Origin: an uncultured Oscillospiraceae bacterium
Lineage (GTDB): Bacteria; Bacillota_A; Clostridia; Oscillospirales; Oscillospiraceae
Length of the DNA: 32,325 bases
Assembly: GCA_900754605.1 (NCBI GenBank)
Contig: CAAEDK010000091.1
Location: 1-32,325 of the forward strand
Direction of reading: 5' to 3'
A program made the position numbers and the translations under genes. Positions 15,244 to 23,246 of the stretch are shown one piece after another (the stretch's first letter is position 1; every line of letters begins with the position of its first letter). The notes below the pieces were generated by a model. That model searched no databases and was not told the origin of the DNA. It saw nothing but the letters and a program-made list of their open reading frames with translations.

Positions 15244-15678
15244 ATGGAACAAGAGAACAGATTGAAGATCACTGTCTGGCTGAAGCCGGACGTCGTACAG
15301 CGTATGGATGGCTGGCTCAGAGCGGACAACTGCAAAAGCCGTGGAGAGTTCACAGAGAAGGCCCTCCGGTTCTACATGGGATACCTAGCAGCAGAGGACA
15401 CATCTGTGTTTCTCTCCCGCACGTTGGTGGACACCCTCCAGGGGATCGTAGCGGACAGCCACAACCGCCTGCGCTCCATGATCTTCAAGTGGTGTGTGGA
15501 GCTGAACATGATGGGCCACACCATCGCCGCCCACTTCCGGGCGGACCCCATCAACCGCCGGGAGCTGCGGGCCTATGCCGTGGACGAAGTGCGGCGCACC
15601 AACGGTCAGATCAGCTTCGACAGGGCACTGGATCAGCAGCGCCGGTTCCCGGAGGATGTCTTTGACGATGACGTATGA
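15244..15678 (+). CDS. RHH-type relaxosome accessory protein
   Basis: The 144-residue product starts at ATG 15244 just after GGAGGAAAT. Its N-terminal half has a ribbon-helix-helix pattern (LKITVWLKPDVVQRMDGWL, then CKSRGEFTEKALRFYMGYL). The rest is helical, with HNRLRSMIFKWCVELNMMG. The stop overlaps the relaxase start in ATGA. Small RHH proteins encoded directly before a relaxase usually bind oriT and recruit the relaxase, as MobC or TraY-like proteins do. This role is inferred from fold and position. Confidence 0.75.
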   Translation: MEQENRLKITVWLKPDVVQRMDGWLRADNCKSRGEFTEKALRFYMGYLAAEDTSVFLSRTLVDTLQGIVADSHNRLRSMIFKWCVELNMMGHTIAAHFRADPINRRELRAYAVDEVRRTNGQISFDRALDQQRRFPEDVFDDDV

Positions 15679-17507
15679 GTGACCTTCGATTCATGTCACC
15701 ATATCTCAAAGGCGGAGGAGACAGCGCCCGGAGAGCAAATCGCATCCGCTACTTTGCCACTCGCCCCGGTGTGGAGGTGCTCTCCGATGGGGGAAGTCAA
15801 CCCGCCACCAAAAAGCAGAAAGCCTATATCCAGCGGTTGCTCCGGGCCTTCCCTGACGCCAGGGAGCTATTGGAGTATGAGGACTATCTGAAAAACCAGA
15901 CGCAGGAGTCCGCGTCGGAGTTCATCCGACAGGCTCGAGAGGACTTTGCGGTGCCCATGAGCCAGCGGGAGAACTACCTGGACTACGTGTCCCACCGCCC
16001 CGGCGTGGAATTGCGGGGAGAGCATGGACTCTGGACCAGCGGCGGCAAGGTGGAGAATCTGTCCGAGGCGGTGCGGGAGGTGGCGGAGCATCCCGGCAAC
16101 GTCTGGACGCCAGTGGTGGCGATCCGCCGGCAGGACGCGGAGCGGCTGGGCTACGACAACGCGGAGAACTGGCGCGCCCTGGTAAACGCCAGCCTTTGCG
16201 ACATCGCCAAAGGCTACAAGATCCATCCGGATCACCTGCGGTGGTACGCCGCCTTCCATGAAAAAGAGAAGAGCGTCCATATCCACATGGTGGTCTTCTC
16301 CTCCGATCCCAAAGAGGGCTACCTCACTCCGGACGGCATCCGGCAGGTGAAGTCCGCCTTCGCCCGGCGGATCTTCCAACAGGACCTGATGCATATCTAT
16401 GAGCAGAAGACAGCGTACCGCAACCAGCTGCAGCAGAATGCCGCGGAGGCCATGCAGGAGCTGATCCGGCAGATGCGGGATGGGACCCTGGAGAACCCGC
16501 AGCTGGAAGATCAGATAGAGGCCTTGGCGCGGCGCCTGCGGACGGTCCGAGGGAAAAAGGTCTACGGCTACCTGCCGCCGGAGGTGAAGCTGATGGTGGA
16601 CGGGATCGTGGATGTGCTGGCCGCTGATGAGCATGTGGCAAAAGCCTATGACCTCTGGAATGAAATGCGGGAGTCTATCTGCCGGACCTACTCGGAGCAC
16701 TTGCCAGAGCGGCTGCCGCTCTCCAAACAGAAGGAGTTCAAGCCTGTGCGGAACATGGTAATCCGAGAGGCGTTACTACTGGTACAACAGGAAGAAGGGA
16801 TTGCGGAAGAGCCGCAGCGGGAAGCTGACCTACGCCACGTCCAACACGCTGCGGAGAGCGGCGATCCGGCGGCCATGTGTGATCTAAGCGACCTCCTGAT
16901 GAAGCAGAGAAGAAGCAGTGAGGCGCTGTACTGGCTGGAGCAGTCCGCCCGAAATGGCGATCCTCGCGGGCAATATGTGCTTGGAACGTGGTATCTGAAA
17001 CGAGGAAATGTCCAAAACGCGCTTCGATGGCTGACTGCGGCTGCTGACCTGGGCAGCAGCACCGCCCAGTATCGTCTGGGCGTGCTGTACCTGAAGGGCG
17101 AACAGGTGGAGAAGAATTTGGAGCTGGCAGTCCGATATCTGACTGCTTCTGCGGAGTGCGGAAACCAGTATGCTCAGTACACACTGGGAAGTCTGTATCG
17201 TTCCGGAAATGGGGGCTCCAGAGACGAGGCCCTGGGACGGGAGTGGCTATCCCGTTCTGCGGCCCAGGGAAACCCATACGCCCGACATCTGCTGGATCAC
17301 CCGGACCAGAACTGGACAACTGTGGTCCAGTCTGTGATCCGGCTCCTGTACCACATGAGCCGGATCTTCGAAGACAACTGCAAGACAGACGCTATGCACC
17401 GGGGGCTACAAATCGACCGCAAGCGCCGCCGACAGTTCCGGGAGCGGAGACTCGCTCTGGGGCACAAGCCGGATGACCATGAGAATGAGGAGATCAGGCT
17501 CCAGTAA
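15675..17507 (+). CDS. MobP3-family relaxase with C-terminal Sel1-like repeats
   Basis: Relaxases nick oriT and stay attached to the transferred strand. The 610-residue protein begins FMSPYLKGG and carries the MobP3 pattern: RYFATRPGVEVL with PATKKQ, then YVSHRPGVELRGEHGLW, HPGNVWTPVVAIRRQDA, RLGYDNAENWRAL and RWYAAFHEKEKSVHIHMVV. The two RPGVE strings (about residues 32 and 113) look like a short internal repeat. The metal-binding HIH is at residues 202-204. From about residue 395 to 540 there are four Sel1-like helical repeats (for example AALYWLEQSARNGD-type units, QYRLGVLYLKGEQVEKNLEL). These normally bind proteins. A basic tail follows (RKRRRQFRERR). The frame is complete. Confidence 0.9.
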   Translation: MSDLRFMSPYLKGGGDSARRANRIRYFATRPGVEVLSDGGSQPATKKQKAYIQRLLRAFPDARELLEYEDYLKNQTQESASEFIRQAREDFAVPMSQRENYLDYVSHRPGVELRGEHGLWTSGGKVENLSEAVREVAEHPGNVWTPVVAIRRQDAERLGYDNAENWRALVNASLCDIAKGYKIHPDHLRWYAAFHEKEKSVHIHMVVFSSDPKEGYLTPDGIRQVKSAFARRIFQQDLMHIYEQKTAYRNQLQQNAAEAMQELIRQMRDGTLENPQLEDQIEALARRLRTVRGKKVYGYLPPEVKLMVDGIVDVLAADEHVAKAYDLWNEMRESICRTYSEHLPERLPLSKQKEFKPVRNMVIREALLLVQQEEGIAEEPQREADLRHVQHAAESGDPAAMCDLSDLLMKQRRSSEALYWLEQSARNGDPRGQYVLGTWYLKRGNVQNALRWLTAAADLGSSTAQYRLGVLYLKGEQVEKNLELAVRYLTASAECGNQYAQYTLGSLYRSGNGGSRDEALGREWLSRSAAQGNPYARHLLDHPDQNWTTVVQSVIRLLYHMSRIFEDNCKTDAMHRGLQIDRKRRRQFRERRLALGHKPDDHENEEIRLQ

Positions 17508-17548
17508 AGCATAATTTTCAATCTAAAGAGCAATGGTCGAGTTTCTGC

Positions 17549-17577
17549 TGGACAGAAAAACGTGTATTGAGTATACT
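17549..17577 (+). promoter_or_regulatory. Promoter of the MNT-HEPN fusion gene
   Basis: TGGACA (17549-17554) and TATACT (17572-17577) are separated by exactly 17 bases and lie 45 bases before the fusion gene's start. Confidence 0.7.
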
Positions 17578-17622
17578 ATAGTCAACTGAGAAGGTTCGCC
17601 TGATCGATTAGGAGGAGATTTC

Positions 17623-18294
17623 ATGGACGGAGCCATGGAAAACCTGTATCGAAAAATAGCTGCCATCGGACGAAGGTTCCGGGCAGAGCGTGTCGTGCTG
17701 TTCGGCTCCAGAGCCAGGGGGGACAACCGCTCCCGCAGTGACATTGACATCGCGGTTTTCGGAGTGTCCCCAGATGACTTGCCTGCATTTCGTGAGCAGC
17801 TGGACGAATTGCCGACCCTCCTGGAATTTGATCTGGTTTTTGTGACAGAGCAAACCAATCCAAAATTGGTGGCCAATATTGAACGGGATGGTGTGATTTT
17901 AATGGACAAAATGCAGGAGAAGTATGAAAAGCTGGTCCAAGCCGTTCACCGATTGGATGAGGCCATCGTTGATTACGATCAGATGGGCCTGGATTCCATC
18001 CGCGATGGTGTCATCCAGAGATTTGAGTTCTGTGTGGAGCTGGCCTGGAAGACACTGCGAGAGTATTTGCTGGACCAGGGGTATACAGAGATCAACAGCC
18101 CGAAGTCTGTGATGAAGCAGGCGTTTGCGGACGGTATTCTGGATCACGAAGAAGGCTGGCTCCATCTCCTGGATGCCCGCAATGAAACCTCGCATATCTA
18201 CGATGAAGCAACAGCCACAACTGTATTCGGAGATATCCGGACTGTGTACGATCCGCTCTTGAAAAACCTGATTCAAAAACTAGGGACAAAATAA
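17623..18294 (+). CDS. Single-chain MNT-HEPN (MntA-HepT-like) fusion
   Basis: This 223-residue protein joins two domains that are usually separate genes. Residues 1-100 are a minimal nucleotidyltransferase with GS-x10-DxD intact (GSRARGDNRSRSDID) and a further acidic strand, LEFDLVFV. Residues 105-220 are a HEPN/HI0074-like domain (FEFCVELAWKTLREYLL). It contains RNETSHIY, which fits R-x4-H-x-Y, the RNase site plus the tyrosine that MntA AMPylates in studied HepT toxins. ATG 17623 follows GGAGGAG. Own promoter and terminator make it an independent cassette behind the relaxase. The fusion would place toxin and antitoxin in one chain; whether it is toxic is unknown. Confidence 0.85.
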   Translation: MDGAMENLYRKIAAIGRRFRAERVVLFGSRARGDNRSRSDIDIAVFGVSPDDLPAFREQLDELPTLLEFDLVFVTEQTNPKLVANIERDGVILMDKMQEKYEKLVQAVHRLDEAIVDYDQMGLDSIRDGVIQRFEFCVELAWKTLREYLLDQGYTEINSPKSVMKQAFADGILDHEEGWLHLLDARNETSHIYDEATATTVFGDIRTVYDPLLKNLIQKLGTK

Positions 18295-18324
18295 ATCCCA
18301 GCTTAATTTACGTTCGATTTGGAA

Positions 18325-18364
18325 GCGCCCGTTCTCCATCTGGAGAGTGGGTGCTTTTTCTTTT
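18325..18364 (+). terminator. Terminator of the MNT-HEPN fusion gene
   Basis: A 13-bp stem with three G-T wobbles (GCGCCCG... pairing with ...TGGGTGC, 18325-18353) and a 4-base loop is followed by TTTTTCTTTT. Confidence 0.85.
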
Positions 18365-18373
18365 AGGGGTGAG

Positions 18374-19306
18374 ATGATCATAAAAGAATATATCCTATTC
18401 AGTGACGAGCAAAAGCACCAGGCCAACACGGTGGATCTGGAGGATTACCTGCTCCGCCGGGGCGAGAAACTACTCCCCTCGGGCCGGGATAAGCGTCTGG
18501 CCACAAATCACAGTGTGACTATACGAGGCAGCGAGTGGTTCGACCATGATACGCAGCAGGGCGGTCACGCCATCGACTTCGTACGGATGCACGACGGATG
18601 CTCCTTTCAGGAGGCAGTTGCAAAACTGCTGGGCGGAGAGCAGGGACAGACTTTTCGGTCTGCGTCGGAAAGAAACGCGGAACCACAGAAGCTCTTTGCG
18701 CTGCCACTCCCCCACCACAATATGCGCCGGGTGTATGCCTACCTTATGAAGCAGCGGCACATCGACCGGGATATCATCACCCACTTCGCGCGGGCGGGAA
18801 CGCTCTATGAGGATGCGAAATATCACAACGCCGTGTTCGTCGGAACAGACGAACACGGCGTTTCCCGTCACGCGCAGAAGCGCAGCACCAACAGTCAGGG
18901 CAAGTCCTTCAAACTCAACGTGGCGGGCAGTGACGCGCGATACAGCTTTCACCATCTGGGAGATGATGGGGACCTGTATGTATTTGAGGCCCCTATCGAC
19001 CTTCTCTCCTATATCACCCTGCATCCGGAGAACTGGCAGCAGCACAGCTATGTGGCCTGCTGCGGTACCAGCTATGAACCGGTACGGTGGATTCTGACGC
19101 GGATGGAAGCTCCGCAGATGGTGTCTCTCTGTCTGGACCACGACAATGCGGGAGATCAGGGCTGCGAACGGATGGCGAAACAGATCTCCTCGGAGTTCGG
19201 CTTTCCCACTCGTCGACTGGTCCCGGAGCAAAAGGATTGGAATGAGGACCTCTGCGCCCTGCGGGAAGCCCCAAGGCGTCAGAGAATGGAGATGGAAATG
19301 AGGTGA
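18374..19306 (+). CDS. DUF3991/TOPRIM primase-like protein
   Basis: This 310-residue protein starts at ATG 18374; GGGGTGAG precedes it. The N-terminal part contains SVTIRGSEWFDHDTQQGGHA, typical of a primase-like zinc-finger relative without the full Cys set. A DUF3991-like middle follows (YLMKQRHIDRDIITHFARAG). The C-terminal part is a TOPRIM domain: LYVFEAPIDLLSY supplies the acidic motif and SLCLDHDNAGDQGCE the DxD motif. Such proteins are common in conjugative elements. They probably prime synthesis of the transferred strand or otherwise act on DNA. The gene lies 10 bases before the coupling-protein gene. Confidence 0.85.
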   Translation: MIIKEYILFSDEQKHQANTVDLEDYLLRRGEKLLPSGRDKRLATNHSVTIRGSEWFDHDTQQGGHAIDFVRMHDGCSFQEAVAKLLGGEQGQTFRSASERNAEPQKLFALPLPHHNMRRVYAYLMKQRHIDRDIITHFARAGTLYEDAKYHNAVFVGTDEHGVSRHAQKRSTNSQGKSFKLNVAGSDARYSFHHLGDDGDLYVFEAPIDLLSYITLHPENWQQHSYVACCGTSYEPVRWILTRMEAPQMVSLCLDHDNAGDQGCERMAKQISSEFGFPTRRLVPEQKDWNEDLCALREAPRRQRMEMEMR

Positions 19307-19315
19307 AAATCTCAC

Positions 19316-21067
19316 GTGAATCAGAATATCTGGTCACTGATTGGCTTTGCCGCGGTGGCTTTGATCGTGGTGGGCGGGCTGGCATTTCTCTCCCAGCACT
19401 ACACCCTGGACAATATCAAGAGCAAAACTGTGGGTGACGGGCAGTACGGCACCGCCCGCTGGGCGACGAAGCGGGAGATTCAAAAAACATATCGCCATGT
19501 ACCCTTCCAGCCAGAACTCTGGCGGAAGGGAGAACATCTGCCGAGACAGCAGGGCCTGGTGCTGGGCAGTCTTGGCCGGAAAAATCATGTTACAGCACTG
19601 GTGGATTGCGACGATATCCACTGCCTGATGATCGGCGCAAGCGGTGTTGGCAAAACCGCCTTCTTTCTGTATCCAAATTTGGAATATGCCTGCGCCAGCG
19701 GCATGAGCTATCTGGCACTGGATACCAAGGGAGACCTGGCCCGGAACTACGGCGCCGTGGCCAGCAAATACTATGGCTACCAGGTCTCCGTGATCGACCT
19801 GCGGAATCCCACACGATCCGATGGGAACAACCTGCTGACTCTCATCAATCGCTACATGGATCTGGCCCGAGGGCACCCGGACAACCTGACCTACAAGGCC
19901 CGAGCAGAGAAATACACCAAAATCCTGGCTAAGAGTATTATCAACCCGGAAGGTGAGAGTTCCCGGGGCGAGAACGCCTACTTCTACGAGTCCGCGGAGA
20001 GTCTCCTGGCCGCGGTGATCCTATTGTTGTCGGAATATCTTCCGCCGACGGAAGGGGAGCCGGAGATGCGGCACATCGTGTCGGTGTTCAAGCTGGTGCA
20101 GGACCTCCTGGCCGTAGACCCCAGGAGCAGGGACCAGCGGAACGGCTTCCAGATCCTCATGGACCGGCTGCCGGAGAACCACAGAGCCTATATGCTGGCC
20201 GGCGCCGCGCTGACCGCCTCCGATCAAGCTATGGCCTCCGTCATGTCCACGGTGCTTTCCAGGCTGAATTCCTTTCTGGATACAGAGCTGGAGCAGGTGC
20301 TCTGCTTCGACAGCGCCATTGACGCGGAGACCTTCGCCTCCCAAAAATGCGCCATGTTCCTGATCCTCCCGGAAGAGGACGCCACTAAGAACTTCATGGC
20401 GGGACTCATCATCCAGAATCTGGCGAGAGAGCTGTTTTTCCTGGCGGATGAAAACGACGGAAAGCTGAAGAACCGTGTGGTGTTCTTCTGCGACGAGCTG
20501 GGCACCATGCCGCCCTTTGATATCCTGCCGCTGTTCTCCGCAGGCCGTTCCCGGCGGCTGACCCTGGTTCCCATCATCCAGAGCATTGCGCAGTTGGAGA
20601 AGAACTATGGCAAGGAGGGCGCGGAGATTCTGACCGACAACTGCCAGGATACCATCTTCGGCGGCTTCGCGCCTCAGAGCCAGACAGCGGAGGTGCTGTC
20701 CAAGGCCCTGGGCAGCCGCACCGTCCTCTCCGGCTCCATCTCCCGGGGGAAAAACGATCCCAGCCAATCCCTGCAGATGATGGAGCGGGCACTCATGACG
20801 CCGGATGAGTTGAAATCCATTCCAAAGAGAGAGTTTGTGGTGATGAAGACCGGCACCCATCCCATGAGGACTCGGCTGCGGCTGTTCCTGGAGTGGGGGA
20901 TTACCTTCGGAGAACCTTACCAGATGCCGGAGCAGGCTGCCAGAAAGGTGGTATACGCCAGGAAACGGCAACTGACGCAGGCTATCATAAGGAAAAAGCG
21001 TGGGACTACTCCGCCCGCGAATCAGGACAGGGGCCAGAGCGACTATAACACGGCCCTGGAGGTGTGA
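19316..21067 (+). CDS. VirD4/TraG-family coupling protein
   Basis: This 583-residue ATPase links the relaxosome to the secretion channel. It starts at GTG 19316 after GAGGTG. The N-terminal membrane helix spans about residues 5-26, shorter than in proteobacterial VirD4. Walker A is GASGVGKT at residues 107-114. Walker B is VVFFCDELG with Asp393 and Glu394. The strings YLALDTKGDLARNYG, PIIQSIAQLEKNYG and DNCQDTIFGGFA are standard for the family. The helical all-alpha insertion is present. It is complete and sits between the primase-like gene and a small winged-helix gene. Confidence 0.95.
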   Translation: MNQNIWSLIGFAAVALIVVGGLAFLSQHYTLDNIKSKTVGDGQYGTARWATKREIQKTYRHVPFQPELWRKGEHLPRQQGLVLGSLGRKNHVTALVDCDDIHCLMIGASGVGKTAFFLYPNLEYACASGMSYLALDTKGDLARNYGAVASKYYGYQVSVIDLRNPTRSDGNNLLTLINRYMDLARGHPDNLTYKARAEKYTKILAKSIINPEGESSRGENAYFYESAESLLAAVILLLSEYLPPTEGEPEMRHIVSVFKLVQDLLAVDPRSRDQRNGFQILMDRLPENHRAYMLAGAALTASDQAMASVMSTVLSRLNSFLDTELEQVLCFDSAIDAETFASQKCAMFLILPEEDATKNFMAGLIIQNLARELFFLADENDGKLKNRVVFFCDELGTMPPFDILPLFSAGRSRRLTLVPIIQSIAQLEKNYGKEGAEILTDNCQDTIFGGFAPQSQTAEVLSKALGSRTVLSGSISRGKNDPSQSLQMMERALMTPDELKSIPKREFVVMKTGTHPMRTRLRLFLEWGITFGEPYQMPEQAARKVVYARKRQLTQAIIRKKRGTTPPANQDRGQSDYNTALEV

Positions 21068-21071
21068 ATGG

Positions 21072-21332
21072 ATGAGTTTTTTTAATGATGTCTATGGGGA
21101 CAGGGATCTGTCTGCCCGGACAAAAACGGTATGTCTATACCTTCATGACCGGGCCAATAGTGAGGGTGAGAGCTGGTATGCTATCGGCACCATCGCGGCG
21201 GACCTGGGTCTCTCCCGCTCCACAGTCAAACGCGCTCTTAACGACTTGGTCCGGCTGGGCAGAGTGGAAAAGCAGCCCCGTTACCGGGAGAACGGCGGCC
21301 AGACCTCCAACCTGTACAGATTACGGAAATGA
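21072..21332 (+). CDS. Small winged-helix DNA-binding protein
   Basis: This 86-residue protein starts at ATG 21072, 7 bases after GGAGGTG and 4 bases after the coupling-protein stop. It has a helix-turn-helix with GTIAADLGLSRSTVKRALND and a wing with RVEKQPRYRENGGQTSNLYRL. This is the layout of MarR/GntR-like and replication-initiator winged helices. It probably regulates the transfer operon or takes part in element replication. Either is inferred. Confidence 0.8.
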   Translation: MSFFNDVYGDRDLSARTKTVCLYLHDRANSEGESWYAIGTIAADLGLSRSTVKRALNDLVRLGRVEKQPRYRENGGQTSNLYRLRK

Positions 21333-21340
21333 GAGCAGAC

Positions 21341-21372
21341 GGAAAAACAGCCTCCCCACCAAGGGGAGGCTG
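21341..21372 (-). terminator. Terminator facing the sortase side
   Basis: A perfect 10-bp stem (CAGCCTCCCC at 21348-21357, GGGGAGGCTG at 21363-21372) is followed on the minus strand by TTTTTCCG. It ends transcription coming from the sortase gene, about 210 bases downstream of its stop. Confidence 0.75.
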
Positions 21373-21580
21373 CGCCAATTGACTGGACCTGGGGCCGGGT
21401 CATTGCGGCCCACCCAGAAGGTCCCAGAAGAAGGATTATTATCTTCAGAGAACAGAAATACATTCCTCTCCTGATCTCTCCTGTGCCAGTTGTCATCCAA
21501 CGCCATTTCCCTGATATGGTAATAGGATGCCATGCCGGAGAGTAGCTGCATAAAAGGCAAGGTGCCAAAAGAGCCAGACC

Positions 21581-22396
21581 TTACACAACTTGCTTTGCTA
21601 CGACAACAAATCGCTCATCTGAGGTGTTGTAACTGCAGGTCGAAAGTGTCAGTAACTGCTCACCGAACTCTGCCGTGACGCCAGTGCTATAGAGCGCCCT
21701 GTCCCCTACCTGAGCGAGATACTCTTGGAAGATGGCTTCGTCGCGTAGACCCGTGTATTCGTAGAAGGGAAATGCGACGCCATCTTCTGAAAGTGACACG
21801 TCTATGTAGAATGCCGCAAGCACCTGATACGTTCCAGTCTCCTCCAGGGTATCAAAACGGATCGTAGGATGCTCTTCCCAGAATGTATCATCTGCGTAGT
21901 TCAGAAGGGCTGCGAACATGCTGCCGTCTTTCATATTATGCCCATATATGATATAGTTTCCGCATCCTGTAAAGCAGCCCGCTGCGAGGAATGGAGTCCC
22001 GCTGACAGAATTGCTTCGGTCAAAAGCCCGTCGAAGATAATACTCCTCGTCCTGTGCGGTATGCATCACGGGGTAGTCGATTGCCGTTCCTTCAATGGAA
22101 AGCCATCCGGCCAAATCCTGATTTTTCTCCCACAGCGCCTGATACTGTGGAAGAACGCCGTCCTCTGTAGGCAGAGCGCCGCCCCCCGCCTCCGCGATCT
22201 GTTTCTCCATCTGATGCACTTGTTCGGCAAGCGCATCATAAGCCGCCTGTTCCTGCTGGGAACGGTACAAATTTCGCAGCAGTAAACCGCCGGAAACCAG
22301 GAATGCCGTCAAAAAAATCAGGAATAAGAAAAACTTCCAGTGGGATTTCCGTTGGAACTCCCTTCGACCCCCAAATGAGGCCATTTTGTTGTCCAT
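21581..22396 (-). CDS. srtB: Class B sortase
   Basis: This 271-residue transpeptidase starts at ATG 22396, about 7 bases after AAAGGAG; an upstream in-frame ATG at 22450 lies within the terminator-proximal region and is rejected. It has an N-terminal membrane anchor at about residues 21-41, then a helical stalk (YDALAEQVHQMEKQIAEAG). Catalytic residues are all visible: His153 in YGHNMKDGSMF, Cys254 in TLSTCSY, and Arg262 in DERFVVVAK. Class B sortases attach proteins to peptidoglycan or join pilins. The likely substrate on this element is the SpaA-like protein at 1-1359, which ends in LPRTGY. It is transcribed against the transfer genes. Confidence 0.92.
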   Translation of the reverse strand: MDNKMASFGGRREFQRKSHWKFFLFLIFLTAFLVSGGLLLRNLYRSQQEQAAYDALAEQVHQMEKQIAEAGGGALPTEDGVLPQYQALWEKNQDLAGWLSIEGTAIDYPVMHTAQDEEYYLRRAFDRSNSVSGTPFLAAGCFTGCGNYIIYGHNMKDGSMFAALLNYADDTFWEEHPTIRFDTLEETGTYQVLAAFYIDVSLSEDGVAFPFYEYTGLRDEAIFQEYLAQVGDRALYSTGVTAEFGEQLLTLSTCSYNTSDERFVVVAKQVV

Positions 22397-22444
22397 TATG
22401 GACTCCTTTCCGTATTTCCTCAAATTGTTGTGGTAAGCGTCAAA

Positions 22445-22490
22445 CGGCAAAAAATAGAGGAGGGAACATGGCTAGGCCATGTTCCCTCCT
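22445..22490 (-). terminator. Terminator of the XRE/DUF6514-like operon
   Basis: A perfect 15-bp stem (arms 22458-22472 and 22476-22490, core AGGGAACATGGC) with loop TAG is followed on the minus strand by TCTATTTTTTG. It separates this operon from the sortase gene. Confidence 0.9.
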
Positions 22491-22501
22491 GGTGTTAAAG
22501 A

Positions 22502-22723
22502 TCAAGGTAAAGCGTCTAACACAACATCAAGTAAATGCATAGGACTGAGTTGTCCTCTGGCACATCGTTGGGCAAGAGTATCAACGAAATCTTTGTTACA
22601 GGAAATATCCGGAATATAGGCTGTATATGTACATGTGCCGTTCTCTTCCGTACTGGCCATAATTCCGTAGGACATTCGGCGGAAGGTTGGACTGTATAGT
22701 TGAGTCACTTTGAATTGGTACAA
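22502..22723 (-). CDS. DUF6514-like small protein
   Basis: This 73-residue protein begins with a beta-rich half (MYQFKVTQLYSPTFRRMSYG). Its second half has the pattern YIPDISCNKDFVDTL, then GQLSPMHLLDVVLDAL, typical of small clostridial proteins grouped as DUF6514, which are usually found near mobile-element regulators. The assignment is from pattern memory. It starts 14 bases after the stop of the XRE gene and ends before a strong terminator, so the two form a two-gene operon. No function is known. Confidence 0.7.
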   Translation of the reverse strand: MYQFKVTQLYSPTFRRMSYGIMASTEENGTCTYTAYIPDISCNKDFVDTLAQRCARGQLSPMHLLDVVLDALP

Positions 22724-22737
22724 AAGGATTCCCCCGC

Positions 22738-22969
22738 TTATGTAGTTTCGTCTCCAACAAGCTCATCAATCCGGCAGTGGTAGACTTTAGCCATAATTCG
22801 CGCGTCCTCCAAAACCGGAGAAGAATCACCCGCTTCATAGGCTTGCAAAGTGCGCAGTTCAAACGGAAAGAACTCCACCGCCTCCACCTGCGTAAGTCCG
22901 GCTTTCACACGCGCCCGCTGAATTGGGTTTTCTGGATGCCCGCCTTTTTTTTTGAAATGTCTTACTCAT
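22738..22969 (-). pseudogene. XRE-type HTH regulator split at a nine-A run
   Basis: On the minus strand, ATG 22969 is preceded at 8 bases by a perfect AGGAGG. It reads MSKTFQKK and then meets nine A (22945-22953). In the given sequence this frame runs to an early stop. If the run is counted as eight A, a continuous 76-residue protein results, with NPIQRARVKAGLTQVEAVEF and FELRTLQAYEAGDSSP. This is a classic XRE helix-turn-helix with the terminal string MAKVYHCRIDELVG. The extra base could be a sequencing error, a real mutation, phase variation, or a site of transcriptional slippage. The DUF6514-like gene follows. Confidence 0.8.
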
Positions 22970-23005
22970 CTTAGTATCCTCCTCTATTAGAATAATTATT
23001 GGTTG

Positions 23006-23034
23006 GAAGCCCAGCATCCGGCTGGGCTTCTTTC
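23006..23034 (+). terminator. Hairpin between XRE gene and IS110
   Basis: GAAGCCCAGC (23006-23015) pairs perfectly with 23021-23030 over a 5-base loop, followed on the + strand by TTTCC. It lies upstream of the XRE gene and outside or at the left edge of the IS110 element. Confidence 0.55.
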
Positions 23035-23048
23035 CGTCTCATGCCTAA

Positions 23049-23140
23049 GCTACAATAAGGGGAGCAACTGGCTGACCATCACCTCCTTGGGCTTAGATGT
23101 CCGTTGATAAGACTGTCAGCCATCCCTCTTATTGCAGTGT
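23049..23140 (+). ncRNA. Candidate bridge RNA of the IS110 element
   Basis: CAATAAG (23053-23059) pairs with CTTATTG (23128-23134), and inside it TGGCTGAC (23069-23076) pairs with GTCAGCCA (23115-23122), leaving an internal loop and a 38-base terminal loop. IS110 elements of this type encode a structured bridge RNA between the left end and the transposase start. Position and nested stems fit. RNA limits and the target and donor guide loops are not determined. Confidence 0.5.
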
Positions 23141-23246
23141 TCGATTTGAGCAGGTTGAGCCATAGAGTTCGCGTCACCCAATAGATTGAATCGGCAATGA
23201 GAAAAAAGATGGATTCCGGTTGCAAATTCGTATGGGAGGCAGATAC

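Noticed and set aside
15867..16700. 277-codon minus-strand open frame opposite the relaxase
   Set aside because: It is an antisense shadow; the + strand carries clear MobP3 motifs over the same stretch.
20021..20971. 316-codon minus-strand open frame opposite the coupling protein
   Set aside because: It is an antisense shadow of the VirD4 gene, with no domain pattern.
21321..21560. 79-codon minus-strand frame between the winged-helix gene and the sortase
   Set aside because: Its end is encoded by the terminator stem, no ribosome site is seen, and the composition is not convincing. The 207 bases at 21373-21580 show no other feature.
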